This document shows positions 18,584-27,885 of a DNA stretch of 64,000 nt, in pieces (the first letter of the stretch is position 1; each line of letters begins with the position of its first letter). The notes under the pieces are model-generated. The model had not been told where the DNA came from and ran no database searches. It was given only the letters and a program-made list of their open reading frames with translations. The translations under genes were made by a program, and so were the position numbers. This DNA comes from Lysinibacillus sp. B2A1. GTDB taxonomy: Bacteria; Bacillota; Bacilli; Bacillales_A; Planococcaceae. The DNA lies in the NCBI GenBank assembly GCA_002973635.1, contig CP027224.1, positions 2,676,501 to 2,740,500 of the forward strand, written 5' to 3'.

Positions 18584-18721
18584 AATTTTCTAAAGTCGAA
18601 CCTATTATTTAGCTATCAAAACATGCTGATTTATGCAGCTTCAAAAAACAAGGCTGAAAACAGATAAACAACACAACTTTCGGTATAATGAATATTGACA
18701 ATGATTCAAAGGGGTGTTCAA

Positions 18722-19258
18722 ATGTTTACAGTAGAAGAAGCATGTTTAGTGGTTGTCGATGTACAAGGGAAGTTAGCAACGATCGTGGATGAAAGTGATG
18801 CCATAATTCAAAATGTCTCTAAACTGACTCAAGCAATGCAAGTACTGGGAGTACCGGTTTTATGGCTAGAGCAGAATCCAAGCCGTTTAGGTGGTACCGC
18901 ATTAGAAATTGCCCAACATATTCAGGGGCAGCCGATAGCCAAAATGGCATTTAGTGCTTGCCAAGAGGAAGAATTTATGACAGCATTAAAAACCACTGGT
19001 CGTTCACAATTTGTTGTGACTGGAATTGAAACGCATATCTGTGTCTATCAAACAGCCCGACAGCTGAAAGAGCAGGGCTTTGAGGTTGAAGTTGCCGTAG
19101 ATGCGGTATCCTCTCGTACAAAGGAAAATAAAGAGCTAGGGATAGAGAAAATGAAGGCGCTTGGCATTTTACCAACAAGTACGGAAATGATTTTATATGA
19201 GCTCCTGCAAAGAGCAGATCATGAGCATTTTAAAACAATACTGCAACTTGTAAAGTAA
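18722..19258 (+). CDS. Isochorismatase-family cysteine hydrolase (YcaC-like)
   Basis: A 178-residue alpha/beta hydrolase with the cysteine-hydrolase triad: Asp13 in LVVVDVQGKLA, the Lys in IAKMAFSAC and the Cys in GIETHICVYQTA, preceded by the usual cis-peptide region. Length and spacing resemble the YcaC/nicotinamidase-like branch. The substrate cannot be told from sequence. The start chosen is the ATG at 18722 behind AAAGGGGTG; an upstream ATG in frame lacks a ribosome site. It ends about 100 bases before a terminator hairpin that has been duplicated by element copy B. Confidence 0.85.
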   Translation: MFTVEEACLVVVDVQGKLATIVDESDAIIQNVSKLTQAMQVLGVPVLWLEQNPSRLGGTALEIAQHIQGQPIAKMAFSACQEEEFMTALKTTGRSQFVVTGIETHICVYQTARQLKEQGFEVEVAVDAVSSRTKENKELGIEKMKALGILPTSTEMILYELLQRADHEHFKTILQLVK

Positions 19259-19356
19259 ACGATAGAAAAAATACGGGTTTTTCATGGATGTTTGAAGGGG
19301 TATTAAGGATTTGTTCAAACATCTCCAAAAGAAAAATCAACTTAAAAATTAAGAAA

Positions 19357-19388
19357 AAGCAAAGTCGCATATAGGTGCGACTTTGCTT
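19357..19388. repeat. Left copy of a duplicated 32-bp hairpin flanking element copy B
   Basis: Arms aagcaaagtcgca and tgcgactttgctt (13 bp perfect), loop tatagg. Recurs exactly at 20064-20095. The hairpin originally terminated the hydrolase gene and the convergent lipoprotein gene. Confidence 0.9.
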
Positions 19389-20063
19389 CATAGTGTTGAA
19401 AAACTAAATAGTCAAGGGACTCTTTGTGAATATTTAGTCAAAATGAAGGTGATTTCCGTTCCAGGCTACTCGCTTTCCTGTGGGCGAGCGACGAGCCGCT
19501 TCCTGCGCTGACGCTCCGTGCAGGGTCTCGTCTGTCTCGCTATCCCACGGGAGTCGAGTAGCCTTGCACTCCAATCAGCAATAGTGTAGAACTTTAAATA
19601 TTTTCTTCCCTCAAAAGAAAAGTAAAGGCATGTTACTCACCATCATTAAATGGATAGAATATTGGTACAATTCTACAGATGTTAATCTACATTTTATGCG
19701 TAAAACAAACTACTTTGTAACTTTACATAAAATACTCCTCTGTTTTCGCATAGAAAAATGTTATCAAAGCTCCATTTTTGCACAATATAGTGATGGCTAA
19801 GACTTCAAATTTATCACAATATATTTGTGTGAATTGCCAGAAGAAAATACTATGAGCAAAGGTTGATTGGAGTGTAGACTGAGTGACTCCTCGGGGATTC
19901 AGCGTCACAGATGAGACCCTGGAGCGAGCAGTGAAGCGGCTCATCGGACGCCCCCAGGAAAGCACTCAGTCGGAACGGAGATCAACCCCCCGTTTTGAAA
20001 AAGGGCTATACTTTTTAAATTGTCACCTTGATTTCATGGACATAATAGTATTTCAACAACATG
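19389..20063 (+). mobile_element. Palindrome-targeting non-autonomous element, copy B (675 bp)
   Basis: Same orientation and ends as copy A (catagtgttgaaaaacta ... caacaacatg). The two GC-rich arms and the AT-rich middle are retained. It is shorter than copy A: the 35-base insert in the right arm is absent (ccccaggaaagcactcag reads straight through) and part of the middle including a tgctgtcgct segment is lost. It is inserted within a terminator, which is duplicated whole (32 bp) on both sides. No transposase gene. Confidence 0.85.
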
Positions 20064-20095
20064 AAGCAAAGTCGCATATAGGTGCGACTTTGCTT
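20064..20095. terminator. Bidirectional terminator, right copy of the 32-bp duplication
   Basis: Identical to 19357-19388. It ends three bases before the stop of the leftward lipoprotein gene and is followed by a six-T run, so it remains a functional-looking terminator. Confidence 0.85.
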
Positions 20096-20097
20096 TT

Positions 20098-20622
20098 TTA
20101 TGCAGGCATTTCAGTTGGTGTTGGTTTAGCATAGCCTTCTTTATATGTGTCATCTATTGCTTGACGAATTTCCTTAAGACTCATGCCGTCCTTATGCATT
20201 TTGGCAGATTGTACAGCAATTTCGAGACATACCAAACAGCGAGTACCATGATCATCCCAGACGATTACACCATCTTTACGTTTCTCCTGGATAAAACAGT
20301 TTAAATTACTTTTATGTCCTACAGATTCGCCACAGCCACAATAGCATGGAATCCACTCCAGAATTTCTGTGGCTTGTCCTGCAACTTGATACACTAAGCG
20401 AATATTTTCAGGTTGACTGTCTAAAAAGGAAGGGAGAACGTCAGCAGACGCTGTTTCTTCCTGAATATCACCAGAATCATGGGCATGTCCCTCATGTGAA
20501 GCTTCTTTTTGCTCAGAGTTCTGATTCGAATCCTGATTTGATTCCACAGCCTTTTTTTCATCACTGCAAGCACTTAACACTAATAACGACATAGCAAAAA
20601 GAAAAATTAGTTTTTTCAACAT
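20098..20622 (-). CDS. Lipoprotein with PCYCGC motif
   Basis: A secreted lipoprotein of 174 residues: Lys-rich N-terminus, hydrophobic segment and lipobox LVLSAC with Cys19 as the lipidated residue. It continues with a low-complexity linker rich in Glu, Asn, Ser and His (residues 20-60) and then the domain that names the PCYCGC family (IPCYCGCGESVGHKSNLNCF). A later CLVC pair adds metal-binding potential, suggesting a redox or metal role at the outer face of the membrane; no function is established. AGGAGGC precedes the start. It appears monocistronic. Confidence 0.85.
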   Translation of the reverse strand: MLKKLIFLFAMSLLVLSACSDEKKAVESNQDSNQNSEQKEASHEGHAHDSGDIQEETASADVLPSFLDSQPENIRLVYQVAGQATEILEWIPCYCGCGESVGHKSNLNCFIQEKRKDGVIVWDDHGTRCLVCLEIAVQSAKMHKDGMSLKEIRQAIDDTYKEGYAKPTPTEMPA

Positions 20623-20698
20623 AACGCCTCCTAGATGTTAACACTACTGCCATTATAGCATCGGTAGCTGAAACAATTATAGGAAGAGTAGGGAAGAT

Positions 20699-22996
20699 TT
20701 AATGAAATATATCTAAACCACGTGTTTTGTTCATGAAATGTTCCATTTTCTCACTCAATAATTTTTTTAAGAAGTAGCCAAATAAAATAAAGACTAACCA
20801 GAAGCAAGTTAAAAAGGCTAAATCTATCCAGACCTTTGTCCAAATTATACCGCCAACTGCCTCTCGCATCATTTCTATTGCGTAGGTAAAGGGCAGAAAT
20901 GGGTTAATCAACTGGAAAAAACTTGGTAGTAATTCAACTGGATATGTGCCACCAGAACCAGCAATTTGTAGCACTAGCATAACAATTGCTAATGCTTTTC
21001 CTACATTTCCGAACACGGATACGAGTGTATAGACAACTGTTACAAACACTAAGCTAATAAAAAGGCCAAAAGGTATAAAGTAATATGGAGAACTAATGGA
21101 TCCATCTAAAAGAACAATATCGCCAATTGTAATAATCAGTGTTTGGATTAAAGAAAACGTAGCAAAAGTTAATAGTCGCCCAAAATAGATAGCACGAATA
21201 CTATATTGTGAATGATTGTAAACATCTACGGCTAATAATGAAATTAACAATAAACAACCCACCCATATAGACAATACTGTATAAAATGGAGTCATAGCGG
21301 TTCCATAATTTGCGATAGGAAACATTCTATGCTCCTCAAGCTTAATAGGCTCCTCAAAGAATTCACGTTCCGCATTAACGTCATTTTTTAGCAATTGAAC
21401 AATTTCAGATATGTCTGCTTCATTTTCTAATGTTCGAAGCTTCTCTGCAAGATCTCTAATTTTGGTACTAAGAGTAGGAAAATCGGCTTGTACTTTAGAA
21501 ATGGTATTATTGGCTGTTTCTAATGTTTTTCTGGCATTTTTTAAGCGATTTGTTGCATCTGGTATGGAATTTTTTACATTTGTTAACATGGCGGATGCAT
21601 TTGTTAATGTATTTTTAGCAGATGACAAGGTTGTATAAATTTGTGGTTCCAGATTATTATTATAATGCGTAACGAATTGTTGAAGGTTGTTAGCAGCAGT
21701 TTGTGCAATGGCTTGAAGATCAGCGAGATCCTTTTTTATGGTTTCTTCATCCAAGACATTAAGTTTCTGCACGTTTGTGTGGACATCTAATAGTAACGTG
21801 TTGAGCTGCTGTAAGGATGTTAATGTGTTGAATGAATAGTCAGTTAAACTTGGATTTACCTGTAAATTTCCTCTTATAGCTTCAAGTTTTGCGATAAGCT
21901 CCTTATTGACATTTTCAGCATTGTTTTGCTGAAGAGACGCAATAATCGTATCAAGTGTGCTTTCAAGTTGCTTGCGTGAAGATGTGTCAGCTTGGGTTAA
22001 ATCTTGGAGTGCTTCAAGAGTCTTGATGCTATTATTGACTTTTTTACGTGATTCCTCTAGCTGTTTTTGAATCGTTTCCTTTGTTTGTGCAATTTTCAAT
22101 GTATTCACAGATGGACTTTTTAACTTCTCTAATAGCTCTGAAAAATGTTGGGCAATTTGTTGAACAGTTTCTAAATCCTTTTTAATGGTTGGAGATAGCT
22201 GATTAAACAGTGTCTCTGCTTCATTCATTAATGTTAAACCATGCTGTATAGTTGTAAGTCCATCATTGGTTAATGCCTCAACCTTTGGCACCTGTTTAAT
22301 GGTGTTATCTAACATTGATTCGGCTTCCTTACCACCTTTTGCAGTTTGTGCTAAAAATGTTTCAATATCAGGTAGATGATGCTCAATGGTAAATATATAA
22401 TGTTCAAATTTTCTAAAATCAGGTATTTCCCGTTCCATCTCAACGCCTATCGTATTAAAAATAGAAAAAAGTGTTCCATTAACAGTTGAAACAAATTCAC
22501 TAGAAACCTGTTGCGTCAGCACACTAGCCCCTTTACTAGTGATTTTTGGTGCAATGGGATTGATTTTTTCATTCACGTAATAATCGATATGTGCTTTTGT
22601 TGGCTGATTGGATAGGATAGAGGTGAGTTTTTGAGAAAAATCACTCGGGACAATGATCACCGCAAAATAATCGCCATTTTGTAATTGATGAATGGCTTGT
22701 TTATGAGATGAAAATTTCCAAGAAAAATTTTTATTTGTTTTTAAATTGTTGACTACCTCGTTCCCAACATTGATCTCCTCTCCTCTAACGGTAGTTCCTG
22801 TGTCTTCATTGACTACAGCAATTTTCATGTTGGCTGTGTGAGCGTACGGGTCCATAGATGCGTAGATATTAAGCCATGCATATAGAGAGGGTAAAAAGAT
22901 GAGCCCGCCAATAATGACAGCAACTACCCAGTTTGTTAAAATATTATGGACATCTCTTTTATAAATTTGAAAGCTATGTTGGATAGTGTGTTTCAT
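20699..22996 (-). CDS. YhgE/Pip-domain membrane protein
   Basis: A 765-residue protein of the YhgE/Pip (phage infection protein-like) family, related to ABC-2 type permeases. It has an N-terminal helix with WLNIYASMDPY, an extracellular stretch with long coiled coils (about residues 180-520, rich in Leu, Gln, Asn and Glu), then five or six C-terminal membrane segments. The start chosen is the ATG at 22996, eight bases after GGAG; a GTG nine bases earlier overlaps that ribosome site. Relatives include phage receptors and type VII (EsaA-like) components. No esx or ess genes are nearby, so a secretion role is unsupported here. Confidence 0.82.
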   Translation of the reverse strand: MKHTIQHSFQIYKRDVHNILTNWVVAVIIGGLIFLPSLYAWLNIYASMDPYAHTANMKIAVVNEDTGTTVRGEEINVGNEVVNNLKTNKNFSWKFSSHKQAIHQLQNGDYFAVIIVPSDFSQKLTSILSNQPTKAHIDYYVNEKINPIAPKITSKGASVLTQQVSSEFVSTVNGTLFSIFNTIGVEMEREIPDFRKFEHYIFTIEHHLPDIETFLAQTAKGGKEAESMLDNTIKQVPKVEALTNDGLTTIQHGLTLMNEAETLFNQLSPTIKKDLETVQQIAQHFSELLEKLKSPSVNTLKIAQTKETIQKQLEESRKKVNNSIKTLEALQDLTQADTSSRKQLESTLDTIIASLQQNNAENVNKELIAKLEAIRGNLQVNPSLTDYSFNTLTSLQQLNTLLLDVHTNVQKLNVLDEETIKKDLADLQAIAQTAANNLQQFVTHYNNNLEPQIYTTLSSAKNTLTNASAMLTNVKNSIPDATNRLKNARKTLETANNTISKVQADFPTLSTKIRDLAEKLRTLENEADISEIVQLLKNDVNAEREFFEEPIKLEEHRMFPIANYGTAMTPFYTVLSIWVGCLLLISLLAVDVYNHSQYSIRAIYFGRLLTFATFSLIQTLIITIGDIVLLDGSISSPYYFIPFGLFISLVFVTVVYTLVSVFGNVGKALAIVMLVLQIAGSGGTYPVELLPSFFQLINPFLPFTYAIEMMREAVGGIIWTKVWIDLAFLTCFWLVFILFGYFLKKLLSEKMEHFMNKTRGLDIFH

Positions 22997-23105
22997 AGTA
23001 ACCACTCCACATTCATTTTGAGCTAAATCTTTATTATGTATGTTCCCAAATTTGGGCGAAATTATGTTTGAATTGTGGAAAAACTTATTTTTAAAGGCAA
23101 ATTAG

Positions 23106-23134
23106 TTTACTAGGATTTCAAAACGCTTTATAAT
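23106..23134 (+). promoter_or_regulatory. Sigma-A promoter of the thioredoxin-like gene
   Basis: TTTACT (23106-23111) and TATAAT (23129-23134) with a 17-base spacer, 55 bases upstream of the start codon. Confidence 0.7.
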
Positions 23135-23189
23135 CAAATCGCGAATACACTAAAAGTAGGGTATTTTTAGTGTCTAAAAGGAGGAACGC

Positions 23190-23669
23190 ATGAAAAAATT
23201 ACTAATTATTGGCTCCATTATTGTTGTACTATTTGCAGCAATTATTGTGCTAACAAATGTGTCGAACAAAAGTAAGTTAGCAAACGCAAAGGATCTGTAT
23301 GGCGACAAAGAACTGAAACAAGAAACAATCGATCAATTAGATGATAAAAACTACCAAAATATTATGCTACCTGATGAATTAGAGAAAAAAATAAAAGCTG
23401 GAGAAGATGTAAACGCTTATTTCTTCAGTCCAGTATGTATGCATTGTAAAGCATTTACACCTGTATTAATGCCGATTGCTGATGAACTTGGTGTTAATAT
23501 TGCCCAGTTAAATATTTACGAATTTGATGATTTATCTAATAAATACAATATCGAAGCGACACCAACATTTATCCGCTTTGAGGGCGGGAAAGAGGTTAAC
23601 CGCTTTGTAGGTGCATTATCCGAGGAAGATTTACGAACATTCTTAAAGACAGAAGTACTAAAAAAATAG
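23190..23669 (+). CDS. Membrane-anchored thioredoxin-like protein
   Basis: A 159-residue protein with an N-terminal signal anchor (residues 3-22) and an extracytoplasmic thioredoxin fold. The active site is Cys83-Met-His-Cys86 in FFSPVCMHCKAFTP, with the cis-proline in EATPTFIRF. CMHC resembles the BdbA/DsbA-like range more than cytoplasmic CGPC, so a role in disulphide exchange outside the membrane is likely. The start follows AAAGGAGGAACGC. It is monocistronic with its own promoter and terminator. No DsbB-type partner is adjacent. Confidence 0.85.
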   Translation: MKKLLIIGSIIVVLFAAIIVLTNVSNKSKLANAKDLYGDKELKQETIDQLDDKNYQNIMLPDELEKKIKAGEDVNAYFFSPVCMHCKAFTPVLMPIADELGVNIAQLNIYEFDDLSNKYNIEATPTFIRFEGGKEVNRFVGALSEEDLRTFLKTEVLKK

Positions 23670-23680
23670 CATGAATGATG

Positions 23681-23720
23681 AGACTGTCTCAAAAGTTAAA
23701 ATTTTGAGCAGTCTTTTTTT
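23681..23720 (+). terminator. Terminator of the thioredoxin-like gene
   Basis: Arms agactgtctcaaaa and ttttgagcagtct (one bulged base) followed by a T-run at 23714-23720. Confidence 0.88.
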
Positions 23721-23777
23721 AATTGTAGTTAGTGTATACTAAATATACTGAAAAGTTGTAAATTGGAGGAATATGGA

Positions 23778-24479
23778 ATGACGATGGATGATTATTTTTA
23801 TAATGGAGAGTTAATGAAATGTTATGAAGCAGCTAAGCAAGTGACAGATGAAGGGGAAAAGGCATTGGCTGATAAATATATAAGATTATTGGAAGAGTAT
23901 GATTTTGCTAACTACCCTAAGCCTATGCTAGCAGTTGAAATGCAGCAGGAGGAGCGTGCAGATGAAAGCTATCCTGAATCGGATGCTGTCATTGAAATTC
24001 GTGTAATAAAGGATGAGACGGAGTTTTCTAAGCGTATCCAGGAGTTAGAGAATATAGCGAAAATAGGTACACCCTATGAAAAGGCACAATCATTTTTTAC
24101 GCAGGGTGAATTATTTTTGTTTGCGCACCATTACAATGAAAGTGTACATTGTTTTAAACAAGCAGTGAGAGAAAATCCAAATAAGGCTTTATACTGGGGA
24201 ATTACTGGACAAACAATGCATCGTTTTGGTTGGATGCCCTTTGATGCACTTGGTTATATAGAGCAAGCGATTCATTTAGATCCCAAAAATGCACGCTGGA
24301 AATGGAATAAAGCGCTTGTCCTGATTCAATTATCGAAGGATTTACAGCTGGCACCGTTTATTGCAAATGCTGCGATTACCTTAGAGGAGGCCCTTGCTGC
24401 TTGTGGAGAGCATCAGCGCTCATTGCGAGAAGCTATTCAAAATACAATTGATAATATGGATAGCTACGTATTTTCATAA
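23778..24479 (+). CDS. TPR-like repeat protein
   Basis: A soluble 233-residue protein. Its C-terminal half has at least two tetratricopeptide-like units (about residues 108-175: EKAQSFFTQGELFLFAHHYNES..., HCFKQAVRENPNKALYWGITG, ALGYIEQAIHLDPKNARWKWN). The N-terminal part is acidic and unrecognised. The start is the ATG at 23778, eight bases after GGAGG; an in-frame TTG 15 bases earlier overlaps that site. TPRs mediate protein contacts. No partner can be inferred from the neighbours, which are independent units. Confidence 0.75.
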   Translation: MTMDDYFYNGELMKCYEAAKQVTDEGEKALADKYIRLLEEYDFANYPKPMLAVEMQQEERADESYPESDAVIEIRVIKDETEFSKRIQELENIAKIGTPYEKAQSFFTQGELFLFAHHYNESVHCFKQAVRENPNKALYWGITGQTMHRFGWMPFDALGYIEQAIHLDPKNARWKWNKALVLIQLSKDLQLAPFIANAAITLEEALAACGEHQRSLREAIQNTIDNMDSYVFS

Positions 24480-24487
24480 TAACGGAA

Positions 24488-24518
24488 AGATGTCTCAAAA
24501 ATCGAGGCATCTTTTTTT
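24488..24518 (+). terminator. Terminator of the TPR-like gene
   Basis: Arms agatgtctc and gaggcatct (one G-U) with a 7-base loop and a T-run; starts 9 bases after the stop. Confidence 0.88.
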
Positions 24519-24679
24519 AGTGAAATCATTCAAGTTTTATCGTGCTAAAATTATCTAGCATTTGAAGGGAAATGGTATTGAAGCTAATATTTTTTACGGC
24601 AATAATCTGTGTTTTCTTAATAATAAAATGGATATTAGAAACCTCTGTTTTTAGAGATGTTTTATAGTATAATTATTCC

Positions 24680-24700
24680 AATATTTCTATATGAAATATT
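24680..24700. repeat. Left copy of a duplicated 21-bp palindrome flanking element copy C
   Basis: Arms aatatttc and gaaatatt (8 bp perfect) with a 5-base centre tatat. The exact sequence recurs at 25391-25411. The perfect pairing stops at the duplication boundary (outer bases C and T do not pair). It is AT-rich and, unlike the other two targets, not a classical terminator. Confidence 0.85.
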
Positions 24701-25390
24701 CATGTTGTTGAAATACTATTATGTCAATGAAATCAAGGTGACAAATTAAAAAGTATAACCCTTTTTCAAAACGAGGGGTTGATCTCCGTTCCGACTGAGT
24801 GCTTTCCTGGGGGCGTCCGATGAGCCGCTTCACTCACGTTGTTCGCTCCAGGGTCTCATCTGTGACGCTGAATCCCCGAGGAGTCACTCAGTCTACACTC
24901 CAATCAACCACTGCACATAGTATTTTCTTCTAGCATTTCACACAAAAGTATAGTGATAAATTTGAAGTCTTAGCCATCACTATATTGTGCAAAAATGGAG
25001 CTTTGATAACATTTTTCTATGCGAAAGCAGAGCGACAGCAATAAGTGGCTTTATGTAAAGTTACAAAGTAGTTTTATGCATAAAATGTAGGTTAACATCT
25101 GTAGAATTGTACCAATATTCTATCCATTTAATGATGGTGAGTAACATGCTTTTACTTTTCTTTTGAGGGAAGAAAATATTTAAAGTTCTACACTATTGCA
25201 GATTGGAGTGCAAGGCTACTCGACTCCCGTGGGATAGCGAGACAGACGAGACCCTGCACGGAGCGTCAGCGCAGGAAGCGGCTCGTCGCTCGCCCACTGG
25301 AAAGCGAGTAGCCTGGAACGGAAATCACCTTCATTTGACTTAGTAGTGTTCACAAAGAAACCCTTGACCATTTAGTTTTTCAACACTATG
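24701..25390 (-). mobile_element. Palindrome-targeting non-autonomous element, copy C (690 bp, inverted)
   Basis: The reverse complement of the element at 15348 and 19389: it starts catgttgttgaaatacta and ends ctaaatgg...gttttt-caacactatg. Both GC-rich arms are present (about 24772-24906 and 25200-25332), as is the middle, with atgcgaaagcagagcgacagc at 25019. It lies between the TPR gene terminator and the MASE3-GGDEF-EAL gene, and is flanked by an exact 21-bp palindrome duplication. No gene inside. Confidence 0.85.
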
Positions 25391-25411
25391 AATATTTCTA
25401 TATGAAATATT
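25391..25411. repeat. Right copy of the 21-bp palindrome flanking element copy C
   Basis: Identical to 24680-24700. Located 35 bases before the start codon of the next gene, so it lies in or near its leader. Confidence 0.85.
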
Positions 25412-25445
25412 TGAAAGTAATCTTAAGCAAAGGAGGGAAGTAACA

Positions 25446-27623
25446 ATGTGGAAATTCAATGATGATTTTTCATTTGTAAAGAGAGGGAGTCAATTTCTTG
25501 TATTAACAGTAATTTTCTTAAGTGTCGTTGCTTTAGGTGGTGACCAATTCTATGGGATCTTCGGTAAGAACAACTATGTTACAATTCATTTAATGATGGA
25601 AATCCTTATAATTGTGGTAACGATGGCGATTTCGATTCAGGCTTGGCTAGTTTCTCCTTATATTTTATCGAATCGAGTTCTCTATGCGGGCGCTTTATTT
25701 TTAACCATTAGCTTAATAGAAATAGCCCATACCCTATCCTATAAAGGAATGCCTTTCTTCATTACAGAAAGTACACCGTATGCTGCCACATGGTTCTATA
25801 TACTAGGGAGATTGCTATTATCGGTTGGTGGTCTTATTCTTCTTTTCACGAAAGACAAGGAAGTTAAAATAACCTTTCGTTGGCTGATTTATACGCTGCC
25901 ATTTTTAATAATCGTAGCTTGCTTTGCCATTATTTATGCCCCAACATCTATCTTGCCATCACTAATCATTGAAGGAGAAGGACCTACAGCATTAAAAAAT
26001 ACTTTGCAATATTTAGCAATCGTGTTACACATCGTCATTATCATTGTTTTACTAAGTAAGTTTAAGCAAGCACCAAAAATAATTTTTCTTTCGGTGAGCA
26101 GTGCAATTTATTTAATCATGAGTGATTATCTTTTTACAATATATCGTGATGTTTATGACATTAAAAACTTTATTGGTCATATTTTTCAGTTAAGCTCCTT
26201 CTACCTTTTATTTAGAGCAATTTATTTTTCATCTATCGAAAGGCCTTTTCAACAACTAATTGATACACAAGGTCATCTAGAAAAATCTCGTGAACAAATG
26301 CATTATATGGCCTATCATAATGAAGTAACGAACCTGCCAAATGAGCGTTTTTTTATGGAAACATTAAAAAGAAATTTATACATAACTTCATCGCAAAAAG
26401 CTATTCTTGCCATTGGTATAGAAAGAATTTCAGCCATTAAAGCATCTTTAGGTAATACATATGCAGACCAGATGATTGATCTGATTGCACAACGGCTGAA
26501 AAACGTTATACCAGAGAAATTTGATCTTTGTATGTTGCGAGAGGATTATTTTGTAATTTTTATCGATGAAGTGGCTCATACCAATCAATTAACCCAGCTG
26601 AGTCAGCAGCTTCAATTGGTCATGGAGGAGTCATTTCAAGTACAACATTTTTCACTCAATAGTCAGCTCAATATTGGAATTTCATTATTTCCCACAGATT
26701 CAAATAGGGAAGAAGAACTTCTTAGATTTGCACTCTATGCGATGCATGAAGCACATAAAATCCCATCACGTATACGTTTTTATGAATCCACCATGTCTAG
26801 TGAAATGACAGAGCGGCTTGTATTAGAAAATGATTTACATGATGCATTAAACAATCAGGAGCTTTATTTGGAATATCAGCCTCAAATCCATTTACAGTCA
26901 GGTGAAATAAAGTCAGTGGAAGCTTTAATCAGATGGCAGCATCCAAAAAAGGGATGGATTTCGCCAGGGGTTTTCATTCCAATTGCGGAGGAATCCGGCT
27001 TGATTATTCCTATTGGACAATGGGTGTTAGAAACAGCCTGTACACAGGTGAAACAATGGGAAGCAGCTGGCCTACCCCCTATGAAAGTAGCTGTCAATTT
27101 ATCATTAGGCCAACTTTTTCAGCAAAATCTAGTGGAAATGATACATCATGTGCTTGACAAGACACAAATAGAGCCACACTATTTACAACTGGAAATTACA
27201 GAAAGCATGACAATCAACAGCAATCATATGACGACAATTTTACAGCAATTAAAGGGACTTGGTGTAACCATTGCAGTAGATGATTTTGGCACAGGCTATT
27301 CATCCCTATCATATCTGAAGGATTTCCCGATTGATTGCTTAAAGATAGATCGATCTTTTGTTCAAAAAATACATGCAGATTCTACAGATAAGGCATTAGT
27401 AGACATGATTCTTTCAATGGCCAAACATCTACAGTTAAAGGTAGTAGCAGAGGGAATAGAGGAGATAGATCAGCTAAGCTATTTAGTAAGTAGTAAATGT
27501 GATGCTGTACAGGGCTTTTTATTCAGTAAACCCATACCGCCCGAAAGATTGCAGGAATCTTACAAATCGCTTCACAATCATGTGAAGAGTATTTTAGATT
27601 CAATTTCAGTTCTAGAAAATTAA
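25446..27623 (+). CDS. MASE3-GGDEF(degenerate)-EAL c-di-GMP protein
   Basis: A 725-residue signalling protein. Residues about 15-265 form a MASE3-like membrane sensor with seven or eight helices (YKGMPFF, TWFYILGRL). Residues about 280-440 are a GGDEF fold whose catalytic motif is replaced by REDYF, so no cyclase activity is expected. Residues about 455-710 are an EAL domain with intact motifs: EALIRWQHP (about residue 490), ITESM, DDFGTGYSSLSYL, LKIDRSFV and VVAEGIE. It is most likely a c-di-GMP phosphodiesterase with a regulatory, perhaps GTP-binding, GGDEF remnant. AAAGGAGGG precedes the start. Signals sensed by MASE3 are not established. Confidence 0.9.
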   Translation: MWKFNDDFSFVKRGSQFLVLTVIFLSVVALGGDQFYGIFGKNNYVTIHLMMEILIIVVTMAISIQAWLVSPYILSNRVLYAGALFLTISLIEIAHTLSYKGMPFFITESTPYAATWFYILGRLLLSVGGLILLFTKDKEVKITFRWLIYTLPFLIIVACFAIIYAPTSILPSLIIEGEGPTALKNTLQYLAIVLHIVIIIVLLSKFKQAPKIIFLSVSSAIYLIMSDYLFTIYRDVYDIKNFIGHIFQLSSFYLLFRAIYFSSIERPFQQLIDTQGHLEKSREQMHYMAYHNEVTNLPNERFFMETLKRNLYITSSQKAILAIGIERISAIKASLGNTYADQMIDLIAQRLKNVIPEKFDLCMLREDYFVIFIDEVAHTNQLTQLSQQLQLVMEESFQVQHFSLNSQLNIGISLFPTDSNREEELLRFALYAMHEAHKIPSRIRFYESTMSSEMTERLVLENDLHDALNNQELYLEYQPQIHLQSGEIKSVEALIRWQHPKKGWISPGVFIPIAEESGLIIPIGQWVLETACTQVKQWEAAGLPPMKVAVNLSLGQLFQQNLVEMIHHVLDKTQIEPHYLQLEITESMTINSNHMTTILQQLKGLGVTIAVDDFGTGYSSLSYLKDFPIDCLKIDRSFVQKIHADSTDKALVDMILSMAKHLQLKVVAEGIEEIDQLSYLVSSKCDAVQGFLFSKPIPPERLQESYKSLHNHVKSILDSISVLEN

Positions 27624-27720
27624 TATAAACGAGGCTGTTCAGTAAGTCTCATAGATTTCAAAATACTCCGTATACGAATAATGAATGCTAAATAACATAC
27701 CTAATTGTAAAGGGTTTTAG

Positions 27721-27759
27721 ACTCCACAGTAACACATATAGTGTAATTGTGGAGTTTCT
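27721..27759 (+). terminator. Terminator after the GGDEF-EAL gene
   Basis: Arms actccaca and tgtggagt with an inner pair acac/gtgt, followed by tttctt. It lies about 100 bases after the stop. Confidence 0.75.
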
Positions 27760-27885
27760 TAGCCATTGTAGGGTCATCTAAACCTATTTTTGGATAATAT
27801 TCCTATGTAAACGATTTCATTTATTTGTAATATTCATAAAATAATAACAATTTATGATTCTCTTGAGAACATTGGCTTTATAGCG

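Noticed and set aside
20699..22996. YhgE/Pip protein as part of a type VII secretion or phage-defence cluster
   Set aside because: No esx, ess, toxin or restriction genes are adjacent; neighbours are an unrelated lipoprotein and a thioredoxin-like protein.
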